NCBI GenBank assembly: GCA_033807775.1 | Contig: CM066322.1 | Span: forward strand, 22,247,001 to 22,311,000 | Source: Saussurea involucrata | Lineage: Eukaryota > Streptophyta > Magnoliopsida > Asterales > Asteraceae | Direction of reading: 5' to 3' | DNA length: 64,000 bases | Shown: positions 47,630 through 57,318 of the stretch, piece by piece | How the letters are laid out: every line of letters starts with the position of its first letter | How positions within the stretch are numbered: position 1 is the stretch's first letter | The notes under the pieces: generated by a model | Databases searched by the model: none | The model's input: only the letters and a program-made list of their open reading frames with translations | Told to the model about the DNA's origin: nothing | Program-made: the position numbers and the translations under genes

Positions 47630-50600
47630 TTAACGTGGCCCTATTAGACAATGCGCATAAATTGACTCTGCCATATGTCGGTGGAAATCCATAGCCTCAT
47701 CGTCGGTTTCGTTAGGGGGTACCCATATCTCCTCGTTATTTATCAACTTTTGGACATTACGGCATACCCATACACCGCAATCCGCATATAACCCGGTCTG
47801 CTGGGGTACTTGGCCGGCCATCTTTGTGCGAAAGATACTTGACACTTCGCGACGTCTATGATCCCCGATCAATGAAAAGAACGTATATAGTTTTGTTTTA
47901 AACGATTGCATCTGCTCTGTCAATTGTTGTTTGCAGAGACCGTCCTTTTTGCTGTCATATAGGGTCATGACCATAGTGTCTAGTTCAAACACTCCAAGCA
48001 GCCAATGTCTGGGATGCAAGCATATGGGGATGTACACCTGAAATATTACAATATATGTCATATATGTTATTAAATAAAATAACAGTAAAACGATTTGCAT
48101 ACCCTATCGAGGAGAGTCCAAGAGGTCCCTTCCGAGCCATTGCATATTTCGATCACGGAGGCGGGACCTTGATGGTCCATCAGTATACACTGAAAGAACA
48201 TAGTGTGCATGATGGTCCACCTCGTGTCTACGCCACGATGTTTTTGCAACAGGATAACCCAAGAATCGACGTGCTATGCATAAAAAATAGATGGTTAGAC
48301 ATGTAATATAAATATATTTGATTATATATGACTATAATTTAACTTCATACTAACCGTATCGTCTAAGTCAGAGTTCACATGGTCATCCGCAAGCAATGTT
48401 TCAAAAAACGAGGGGTTGATTTCTAAGCCCCCGTAAGGGGTGAATGTCAAGTTGGGGAGGCGACCAGTCCGGCACATCCTCAATATTTCTGATGCCGGTT
48501 GAGGCTCCGGTGAAGGCACCTTTCCCTTTTTCTTTCCTCCCTTCTTTCCCCCCGCTTTCTTTGCTTGTTTTTTAGAGGGCGGTGGTGTCGTAGATCCTTG
48601 TTGGCCAAACGGGTGACGAAACCATTGTGAAATTTTATGCGACCGCTTTAGAGGGAGCGGGGTCACCTGTGGTGGTGGATCTACAACATCCATCGAGTCA
48701 TCGTCAGGCTCCGAGAAGTGCTCCGAGAAGTGATCCTGGATAATAGGAGACCCCGTCTGAAAATTACGTTACTCAATGTTTTAAGTACAATTTAGGAAAT
48801 GTTCACAATTAAACCAAAACTACCAAAATAACTTACAGTATGCATTTCCGGCATGTAATAGTCATCGGCCGAACCGCCAAAGATGTTTGTGATTGATGTG
48901 GTGGCGAACGACGGCGACATCTGCAAGGTGTATGCCCCCGACATCCCGGCCTGCGTGACATTGATCATTAAAATAGTTACAAAATTAGGATTATCGATAT
49001 ATAACTATAATGGTTACTCAGTGTCACTAACACTCTCCGGGATAGTAGAATATGATGTGGTGGCGAACGGCGGCGGCATCTGCGAGGTGTATGCCCCCGA
49101 CATCCCGGCCTGCGTGACATTGATCATTAAAATAGTTACAAAATTATTAACAAACATATAACTATAATGGTTACTCAGTGTCACTTACACTCTCCGGGAT
49201 AGTAGAATAGGATGTGGTGGCGAACGGCGTTTCCGACATCCCGGCCCCCGACATCCCAGCCTACGTGACATTGATCATTATAAGAGTTACAAACTTAGGA
49301 ACAAACATAATGGTTACTCAATGTCACTTACATTTTCAGGGAATGTCGGATAGGATGTGGTGGCAAACGTCGCATGTGCCCCCTGTCCGAACGGAGCGGG
49401 GATCGGTGTCGTACTCGACAGCTAAAACAAATTTAGAACGTAATATTAATATACAAACTAAATAAACGTGGCCAACAAATTAAGTTAAACACTAACATTG
49501 ACAGCGCTAAACTGTCTGTACACTTCCTCCAGATAGTGTACACGTGTCTCTAGCGGCCCGTGGACGTAGTCCCACAGGACTTCATGTGAGCCACGCTGTG
49601 GCTCGTAGGAAGGGGCCGCCTGATATGGATTGTAGGAGGAGGAAGGGGGCGCCTGGTAGGAGGAGGAAGGGGGCGCCTGGTAGGAGGAGGAACGGGCCGG
49701 CTGGTAGGAGGAGGAAGGGGGCGGCTGGTAGGAGGAGGAACGGGCCGGCTGGTAGGAGGAGGAAGGGGGCCTGTCGTCGTCTTCCTCATCTTCGTCAGAT
49801 GTGGAAGTAGGGGGACGTCGAGCCCTTTCCGCCTCTGCGTCAATAAAGGCCACACTGTCTCTGTACCAATCTGTGCCCATCTCGTCGACAGTAGGCACAA
49901 GGCGATCGAAAGGCAAGAGTGGCTGCTAAATATATGATAAAACATAAAAGAAATTAATAAGCGGGACTAACGTATGCAAATTGTAAACATAGTAAAAGAA
50001 CTTACATTTCTAGACGCATTGAAGAACTGAAACCAAAGCGACCTACTTAGGGTAACACGCTTGTCCCAACGGGTTCCCCTAAGTACTCGATCGTCGCGCT
50101 TGACGAAATATCGGATTGATGCGGGAAACATCTCCAAGATCCATATCTGGAATTAGACAAGAAGAGCAAGTACGTAAAAAGAAAAGCCAAACAGTTTGTA
50201 TGTATTATTAACAATTGTTATACTACGTATCTAACCTTGAAGGCGTATGTAAAACCACAAAGATTCATCTTTGCATGTCGATCAACGCGCCTGGCTATGG
50301 CTCGGTGCAGAATAGAGTAGCAATGTGTCCAGATATGGCTACCCCACGGGTAGCTGTTAAACAGCTCAAGGTCCTCGACGGCCCTAAGGACCGTCTCGGA
50401 AGCATACTGGCTATACTCACGGCCCAGGAAGCCCATATCCACGATCACCACCAAGCATACACGGACAGCATCGTCGTCGGTTAGGGCACTAAGGCCCTCT
50501 TTCATCATGTCCCGGGCTGCCTTCAGCTTCAAACGAGATGCTGAAATGCCCCAAACCCTAGGAACGAAGGAGCAGTCTTCTAAGGGAGGAAGGGGGGAAG

Positions 50601-51957
50601 CCTCTCCAAAACGTAGTCCTGTAATTAGACAGAACTCACGACGCCCAAAATGCAATTGAGAGCTAAGAAATCAAAAAGCATCTCCTCCGGCTCAGCGTTG
50701 GCGTCCTCGACCTCCAACTGTAGAAACATGTGTACTAGCGTAGGGTCGCCACCAGAGTAAGACACATCCATCCATGGCCCGAACGGTGTCCCTCTATAAA
50801 TGGTCTCAAGGGTATTCGCGCGATCACCTAATCCTCTAAAGCGGTTTCTTAAGTCCTCGATGTAGGAAACTTTGCACTTTAGCGTCAAGTCGATGTTAAA
50901 GAAATCCCTCTACATAGTCATTCACAGATGTTATAGTTAGTGTTATATATAGATGTTGCGGTTTATTTTATTTCAACGTATCATATTGTTATATATAAAT
51001 AAAGTGCGGTGGTATTTTATTTCAACGTATAATAGTGTTATATATAGATAAAGTGCGGTTTATTTTATTTCAACGTATCATATTGTTATATATAGATAAA
51101 GTGCGGTTTATTTTATTTCAACGTATCATATTGTTATATATAGATAAAGTGCGGTGAAATTTTATTTCAACGTATAATAGTGTTATATATAGATAAAGTG
51201 CGGTTTATTTTATTTCAACGTATCATATTGTTATATATAGATAAAGTGCAGTTGTATTTTATTTCAACGTATAATAGTGTTATATATAGATAAAGTGCGG
51301 TTTATTTTATTTCAACGTATAATAGTGTTATATATAGATAAAGTGCGGTGGTATTTTATTTCAACGTATAATAGTGTTATATATAGATAAAGTGCGGTTT
51401 ATTTTATTTCAACGTATCATATTGTTATATAGAGATAAAGTGCGGTTTATTTTATTTCAACGTATCATATTGTTATATATAGATAAAGTGCGGTTTAGGG
51501 ACCCTAGTTGTCATTCTTAAAAGTTTGGGACCTAATTGGCATTCTTAAAAGTTTAGGACCTAATTGGCATTCTTAAAAGTTTAGGGACCTAAGTTGTCAT
51601 TCTTAAAACCGTAGGGACCTAAGTTGTCATTCTTAACATTTTTTTATAAAAAACACATTCTTAACAATTTTTTTATAAAATGTGTTTTTTATAAAAAATT
51701 GTTAAGAGTTTGTTTTTATAAAAAAATTGTTATAGTTTTATGGTTTTATGTTTGAATGTTATAATGTGTATGTTGTTATAGTGTGTTTTTTCATATTCAA
51801 ACATAAAACCATACATATCATGTTAAACATAGAACATATTCAAACATAAGTTATAAACACTATAACAACCTACAAATCATATATCTTAACTTAAAATAAC
51901 ATACAAAAAATAACAAATAACATAAGGAAAACATACCACAGAGGTAATACGAGACAT
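47630..51957 (-). CDS. KAONASHI-like gene: DUF1985 domain plus ULP1/C48 cysteine protease, one frameshift
   Basis: Eleven exons, all phase 0: 51937-51957 (start MSRITSV, tentative), 50236-50909, 50006-50146, 49497-49922, 49332-49421, 49189-49260, 49032-49109, 48837-48950, 48355-48756, 48103-48273 and 47630-48037. Exons 2-3 encode a DUF1985-like domain (FGRREFCLITGLRFG). Next come a Ser/Tyr/Pro-rich linker (SSSYQPA repeats), duplicated AGMSGA exons and a Lys-rich block (KKAGGKKGGKKKGK). The last exon is a ULP1 catalytic region with the expected His (PRHWLLGVF), Asp (TLYDSKKD), Gln and Cys (QQTGLYADCGVWVC). Exon 2 is one base short of frame near 50640-50655; otherwise about 865 codons are open. 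ULP1 enzymes remove SUMO, but activity here is unproven. Confidence 0.85.
48837..49260 (-). repeat. Tandemly duplicated exon-intron unit (about 150-160 bp, three copies)
   Basis: Three successive exons begin with the codons for AGMSGA and share a PFATTSYSTIPES-like or SFATTSI ending. Their introns share TCACTGAGTAACCATTAT. Exon starts are 49260, 49109 and 48950. A fourth exon (49332-49421) shares only the FATTSYPTFPE end. Confidence 0.85.
50940..51495. repeat. 48-49 bp tandem array in the first intron of the ULP1 gene
   Basis: About twelve copies of a unit containing AGATAAAGTGCGGT and TTTCAACGTAT. Copies alternate between CATATTG and AATAGTG variants, suggesting a higher-order pair structure. 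No coding role. Confidence 0.9.
51496..51640. repeat. About 31-bp tandem array
   Basis: About five copies of a unit containing GGGACCTAAGTTGTCATTC, directly after the 48-bp array. Inverted AT-rich repeats (AAAAACACATTC/TTTTTATAAAAAA) follow. Confidence 0.75.
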
Positions 51958-52139
51958 CTTCACAAAACCCGAACGCGTATTCCACACGACAAAATTGAGA
52001 GAGTGGGAGAAAATTGAGAGAGTTTGATTAAAAATTGAGAGAGTTATTAAAAAAATGAGAGTGGCCGGTTTTTGGTCCCCCCCCCCCCTTATATAGTGCG
52101 ACCGAAGTAACATTTAGGGTTTAGGGTTCGTCAAAGTGA

Positions 52140-52415
52140 TTTTAGGGTTAACCCTGTGCCGACACGTGGCACAAGAGCTCGCGATCGCGGGGGTCAAAGA
52201 AAGTCAAACGCGGGCAGGGACCAAAAATGCACACGCGGGCATTCTTGAGGGGGGAAAGCTGGACCGCGGGTATTCTTGAGGGACCAACGCGGGCAAAATG
52301 GGCAAACTTTGGTGACACGTGTAGCCCGCGATCGCGGGGGTCAATGAGTCAAACGCGGGCAGGGACCAAAACTGCACACGCGGGCATTCTTGAGGGGGGA
52401 AAGCTGGACCGCGGG
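52140..52415. repeat. GC-rich direct duplication next to the Copia insertion in MULE B
   Basis: A unit of roughly 140 bp with GCGATCGCGGGGGTCAA, ACGCGGGCAGGGACCAAAA and GCGGGCATTCTTGAGG is present twice here. A third partial copy lies at 60597-60675, on the far side of the Copia. It forms the inner part of MULE B's right end. Confidence 0.75.
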
Positions 52416-53392
52416 TGTTAGACAACCTAAAGGGGGGGGGGGAAGGTTGTATATAAATCTTTTACTTTCAAAAATTCTTTTTATAAATAAATACAGAGTA
52501 AGTACGGAATAATACAGAAGAGTGTAAATACAAACAGATACACAGATATTATATAAATAAATATAAATGCAAAGCAATTTATATAAACAGATATAATTTA
52601 AAAAGCACAGCGGAAATGTAAATAGATAAGGGAAAGGAAATACTTGACAACGATATTTTTAAAGTGGTTCACCAAACACAAAGTTGGCTAGTCCACCTCG
52701 AGAAAATAACACTTCTCGGAGATCCAATACGAAACGTGTTCTTTACGGTAGAAACACAAACCTTAATACAAAAAGATTATCACGAATATCTCTACTTCAG
52801 ATGAGAGATTTATATGGATCACTCACTCTAATCAAACACTTACAAGAGGGTATAATTTTAATATGACAATCACTCTTGTAAAATATTAATCACTTGGATT
52901 TTTAGAGAGAGTTTGATCACTTGAGTTGTTTTGCTGATTCAACTAATCGAGAGATTTTAATCTGCTATCAACTCAAGATTTCTTGCTCAAATTTTTTTTA
53001 TCAGTTTAAGTGATTTAATGTGAGTAAGAAGGCAGCAGAGTAAATGATCAAATGCTGAGGAAGAATTAATGTTTTTTTTTTGTTAGACTGAATGCTTCCA
53101 GCTGCTTGTATATATACTCGAACTTGCAACGGGCAAATGGTACTGACAAAGGAAGGTTCACTTGCAGCATGGCACAAGGCACAGCAGCCGCCGGATGGGA
53201 TTTCTTCTTGGAAACAAACTTGGCATAAAAAGAGTGAATAGTAACAAAGCTGACACTTGATGTGAGTTCCCAACATTTCCAAGCAAAAATTTTAATAAAA
53301 CTTTAAAATTAAAGAAGTAATGATGAGTTTAGAATATAATATATATATATATATATATTTAGATGAGGAGAAATATATATATATATATATAC

Positions 53393-53429
<37 letters not shown>

Positions 53430-53733
53430 TTTTGAATTTAATATTAAAAGATTAATTATTTCAAAAACATTGTTGGAATAGGTTTCTGAAAAATCCAAGT
53501 GGTATTTTATTATAGGGTGTTTATCATTTTAAAATAAAATGACGAAACTCTTCAGTCTTGGATTCTTCAGATAAAATGATTCGAGATCATTTAAATATCT
53601 GCACACTCAGATAAAATATTAGATAACAAATAATGCGGTGTGTTTTGTAATCATCAAAATAAATATGGAGATGTGATTTTATGTGTACCAAAAATATATC
53701 ACAATATTAAAGCTGGGTACACTTGCACCAACA
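52416..53733 (-). repeat. Copia left LTR (3' LTR), 1318 bp
   Basis: Direct-repeat partner of 59274-60596. It contains a G-run near its start and several (TA)n runs around 53340-53425. Confidence 0.95.
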
Positions 53734-53750
53734 ATCTCCCCCTTTTTGAT
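53734..53750 (-). other. Copia polypurine tract
   Basis: The minus strand reads CAAAAAGGGGGAGAT directly before the 3' LTR. Confidence 0.85.
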
Positions 53751-53895
53751 GATGACAAACACAACGCTAAACACGAGAGCATACTCGGTTTCTCTCCCCC
53801 TTTTGTCGAAGCAAAAAGGGTTTAAGAAGGTCGCTTATGCTCCCCCTCGAAAGATGCTCCCCCTCAAAATATGAAATATTTGAGAGTTAGTATTT

Positions 53896-56800
53896 TTAAG
53901 GGTTATACTCAAGCATGCCTAAACCAAGTCTTAATTTAAAGAACGCCTTCTTGTTTAGAGCTTTAGTAAAAATATCGGCCAGATTATCTTCCGAATCAAC
54001 CTTTTCAAGCACGATTTGGCCTTTTTGAACATTATCTCGTAAAAAGTGATGTCTCAATTCAATATGTTTTGTACGAGAGTGTAAAACGGGATTTTTACTT
54101 AAGTTTATGGCACTTGAGTTATCACACATAATTGGAATTTTGGTTAGATGTACCTCAAAGTCGGTAAGTGTGTGTTTCATCCAAAGGACTTGAGCACACG
54201 CTCTTGCGGCGGCTACATATTCCGCTTCGGTGGTAGACAAAGCTACGGATTGTTGTTTCTTAGAGAACCAAGACACAAGTGAGAGACCTATAAAGGCACA
54301 TACCCCACTAGTACTTTTTCGGTCAACAATAGATCCACCAAGATCGGAATCGGTGAAACACGTTACTTCTAACTCGGGTTTCTTTGCATACCATAAGCCA
54401 AGATTAGTAGTACCTCGTAAATATCGAAAAATACGCTTGACAGCTTCATAGTGAGTTTGTTTAGGTGAAGATTGAAAACGAGCACATAAACATACACTAT
54501 ACATAATATCAGGTCTACTAGCAGTTAAGTACAATAAGCTACCAATCATACCACGATAAATCTTTTCATTAAAATCGTTTCCCTCCTCGTCACTTGATAA
54601 ATGCAAATTTGTGGTCATTGGAGTTTCAACGGGTTTGACATTTTCAAAGTTAAACTTTTTCAACATATCTTTACAATATTTAGATTGACTAATAAAAATA
54701 CCAGTTTCACATTGTTTAATTTGCAATCCTAAGAAGTATTTTAACTCTCCCATCATGCTCATTTCAAACTCGCTTGTCATTTTCGCAGAAAATTCATTAC
54801 ACAGTTTTTCATTAGTGGAACCAAAAATAATATCATCAACATATACTTGCACAACTACAATATCATTTTGATCATATTTCACAAATAAAGTATTATCTAT
54901 TTTACCCATAATATAACCACTAACAATTAGAAAGGTTTTTAATCTATCATACCACGCACGCGGAGCTTGCTTTAAACCATAAAGCGCCTTTTTCAATTTA
55001 TAAACATGTGTCGGATTTTCAAAATTTTCAAAACCGGGAGGTTGAGAAACATATACCTCCTCATTTATAATACCATTTAAGAAAGCACTTTTAACATTCA
55101 TTTGAAATAATTTGAAATCTTTAGCATTTGCAAAAGCGAGAAGCATTCGAATAGACTCCAACCTTGCAACCGGTGCAAAGGTTTCGTCATAATCTATACC
55201 TTCTTGTTGATTATACCCCTTGGCAACTAAACGTGCCTTGTTTCGTGTGACTCCACCGTTCTCGTCTACCTTGTTACGGAAGACCCATCTTGTGCCAATA
55301 ATGGTTTGACTACTAGGGCTAGGCACTAAGTCCCACACATCATTCCTAGTAAATTGGTTCAACTCTTCTTGCATGGCCATTATCCAATCCTCATCACCTA
55401 AAGCTTCATCTATGGTTTTAGGTTCTATGGTTGAGATAAAAGCATGGAAAGCACAATGGGTATGGATTTGTGATCTAGTTGTCCTTTGGTTTAGGTCACC
55501 TATAATTTGATCTACGGGATGGCCTCGAGCGGTTCTAAGGTTAGGATCATCTACACCTTGTGGAATAAAACACAAAGGGGCATCACTAGATTCAATATTA
55601 TTTGTGGAAGGTTGGGCACCTAAATCCAAGGTACTAAGTTGTTGGGCTAAGACATCTCCTTCACAAACATTGTCATTTGCTAAGGGTGCACTCGGTTTGG
55701 GAGGACTCTCGTCAAAGCTAACATTTAAGGATTCTTCTACTACCATGGTCTCCTTATTTAGGATTCTATAGGCTTTGCTATTCCAAGAATATCCTAGGAA
55801 CACTCCCTCATAGGCTTTAGGGTCAAATTTGGTTAAGTAGGATTTGGTGTTTAAAATGAAACATTTACAACCAAAAACTTTCAGGTGAGCTAAGGAAGGT
55901 TTTCTACCACGGTAAAGTTCATAGGGTGTCTTATTTAGGATACTTCTAATTAGGACACGGTTAAGCACATAGGTCGCGGTAGTAACGGCATCACACCAAA
56001 ACTTTTGGGGAACTTGATGTTCGTTTAGCATAGTTCTACTCATTTCTTGCAACGTTCGATTTTTCCTTTCAACAACCCCGTTTGACTGAGGAGTTCGAGG
56101 AGCCGAAAAGTTATGAGTTATACCATGTTTATCACAAAAGGCACCAAATTGTACTTCATTATCGAATTCTCGTCCATGGTCCGTACGTATGGAAACAATC
56201 GTACAACCTTTTTGGTTTTGAATTCTTTTTCCTAAAATTTTAAACTTTTCGAAAGCCTCATTTTTATGTCTCAAAAATAGAGTCCAAGTATAACGGGAAT
56301 AATCATCTACAATAACCAAAGTATAAAAATTTCCTCCAAAACTTTGAATAGCCATTGGGCCAAAAAGATCCATATGTAAAAGTTCTAAAACTCTTTGAGT
56401 AGAAATAACATTTTTTGATTTATGAGAAACGTGATGTTGTTTGCCGACACGACAAGCATCACAAAAATGATTATCAAACTTTAATTTTGGCAGGTCACTC
56501 ACAAGCTCCTTATTTTTTAAGTTTTGCATTAATCTTAGATTAGCGTGACCTAAACGCCTATGCCATAAAGTAGAAACATCATGAAGAGAAGATAAGCATA
56601 CATTTTCAGATACAACAGTTTTGCAAATATATAAATTTCCTTTCACAGAACCAGTCAAAAGAACTTGGCCATTTTTCAAGATTTTGCACGAGTCTTCTTC
56701 GAAGACGACAGTTATACCATTTTTACACAATTGGCGAACACTTAACAAATTAAAATGTAAATTATCAACATGATTAACATTAAGAAATTGAACATTATTG

Positions 56801-56946
56801 CAAGAAACTGTACCTCTACCAATTATATTTCCTTTGGAGTTTCCTCCAAAAATTACCTGTCCACCATCACATGACTTATATGATGAAAAGAGATTATTGT
56901 TTCCGGTCATGTGACGTGTGCAACCACTATCGAGTATCCAGTCCAT
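53896..56946 (-). CDS. Copia pol polyprotein: protease, integrase, reverse transcriptase, RNase H (1016 aa)
   Basis: Domains in order: an aspartic protease motif LDSGCTRHMTG at residues 5-15; the integrase zinc domain (HRRLGHANL … CDACRVGKQ) and DDE core (VDDYSRYTW, RTDHGREF, PQSNGVVERKN); reverse transcriptase at about 540-790 with YVDD at 702-705; RNase H with FTDSDLGGS and STTEAEYVAA. The frame is open, but RT motif A reads QMNVKSAFLNG. The catalytic Asp normally in QMDVK is Asn617 (codon 55096-55098), so the polymerase is probably dead. It begins with its own Met, separate from gag. Confidence 0.93.
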   Translation of the reverse strand: MDWILDSGCTRHMTGNNNLFSSYKSCDGGQVIFGGNSKGNIIGRGTVSCNNVQFLNVNHVDNLHFNLLSVRQLCKNGITVVFEEDSCKILKNGQVLLTGSVKGNLYICKTVVSENVCLSSLHDVSTLWHRRLGHANLRLMQNLKNKELVSDLPKLKFDNHFCDACRVGKQHHVSHKSKNVISTQRVLELLHMDLFGPMAIQSFGGNFYTLVIVDDYSRYTWTLFLRHKNEAFEKFKILGKRIQNQKGCTIVSIRTDHGREFDNEVQFGAFCDKHGITHNFSAPRTPQSNGVVERKNRTLQEMSRTMLNEHQVPQKFWCDAVTTATYVLNRVLIRSILNKTPYELYRGRKPSLAHLKVFGCKCFILNTKSYLTKFDPKAYEGVFLGYSWNSKAYRILNKETMVVEESLNVSFDESPPKPSAPLANDNVCEGDVLAQQLSTLDLGAQPSTNNIESSDAPLCFIPQGVDDPNLRTARGHPVDQIIGDLNQRTTRSQIHTHCAFHAFISTIEPKTIDEALGDEDWIMAMQEELNQFTRNDVWDLVPSPSSQTIIGTRWVFRNKVDENGGVTRNKARLVAKGYNQQEGIDYDETFAPVARLESIRMLLAFANAKDFKLFQMNVKSAFLNGIINEEVYVSQPPGFENFENPTHVYKLKKALYGLKQAPRAWYDRLKTFLIVSGYIMGKIDNTLFVKYDQNDIVVVQVYVDDIIFGSTNEKLCNEFSAKMTSEFEMSMMGELKYFLGLQIKQCETGIFISQSKYCKDMLKKFNFENVKPVETPMTTNLHLSSDEEGNDFNEKIYRGMIGSLLYLTASRPDIMYSVCLCARFQSSPKQTHYEAVKRIFRYLRGTTNLGLWYAKKPELEVTCFTDSDLGGSIVDRKSTSGVCAFIGLSLVSWFSKKQQSVALSTTEAEYVAAARACAQVLWMKHTLTDFEVHLTKIPIMCDNSSAINLSKNPVLHSRTKHIELRHHFLRDNVQKGQIVLEKVDSEDNLADIFTKALNKKAFFKLRLGLGMLEYNP

Positions 56947-57318
56947 ATCGAGGTCAATCTACAATAATAAAGATGTAACTTTTATGGTCCCCATTTCTCG
57001 TGGGTCCTTGACAATTAGTTTTAATAAAAACCAACAAGCATATATATATATATAATATATATATATAAATATATAAATATCACACAGAATATATATATGT
57101 AACAAATCAACCTAAATAAATAAATATATAATATATCAAAAAGTCAAACAATATATATATAATAAAGAATCAAACAGAAAGTATATATATATATATGTGT
57201 AGTACGTATGTATATATATATATAAACAAAAGTACATACAATAATATATTACTTATATATAATATATATATACAAGAATTCATATTTAAACTATATATAT
57301 ATATAATATATAACACAT
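56947..57318 (-). other. TA-rich spacer between Copia gag and pol
   Basis: 372 bp dominated by (TA)n runs between the gag stop and the pol ATG. A good acceptor (TTATTGTAG) sits just before pol in its frame, and GGTATGC-type donors lie near the gag end, but no donor-acceptor pair kept the frame. It is either a spacer, an unresolved intron or an expansion that split a single gag-pol frame. Confidence 0.6.

Noticed and set aside
49544..49945. Arg/Gly-rich and Pro-rich ORFs overlapping the ULP1 gene linker
   Set aside because: They are shadow frames of the SSSYQP repeat exon, which has proper splice sites and joins in phase with its neighbours.
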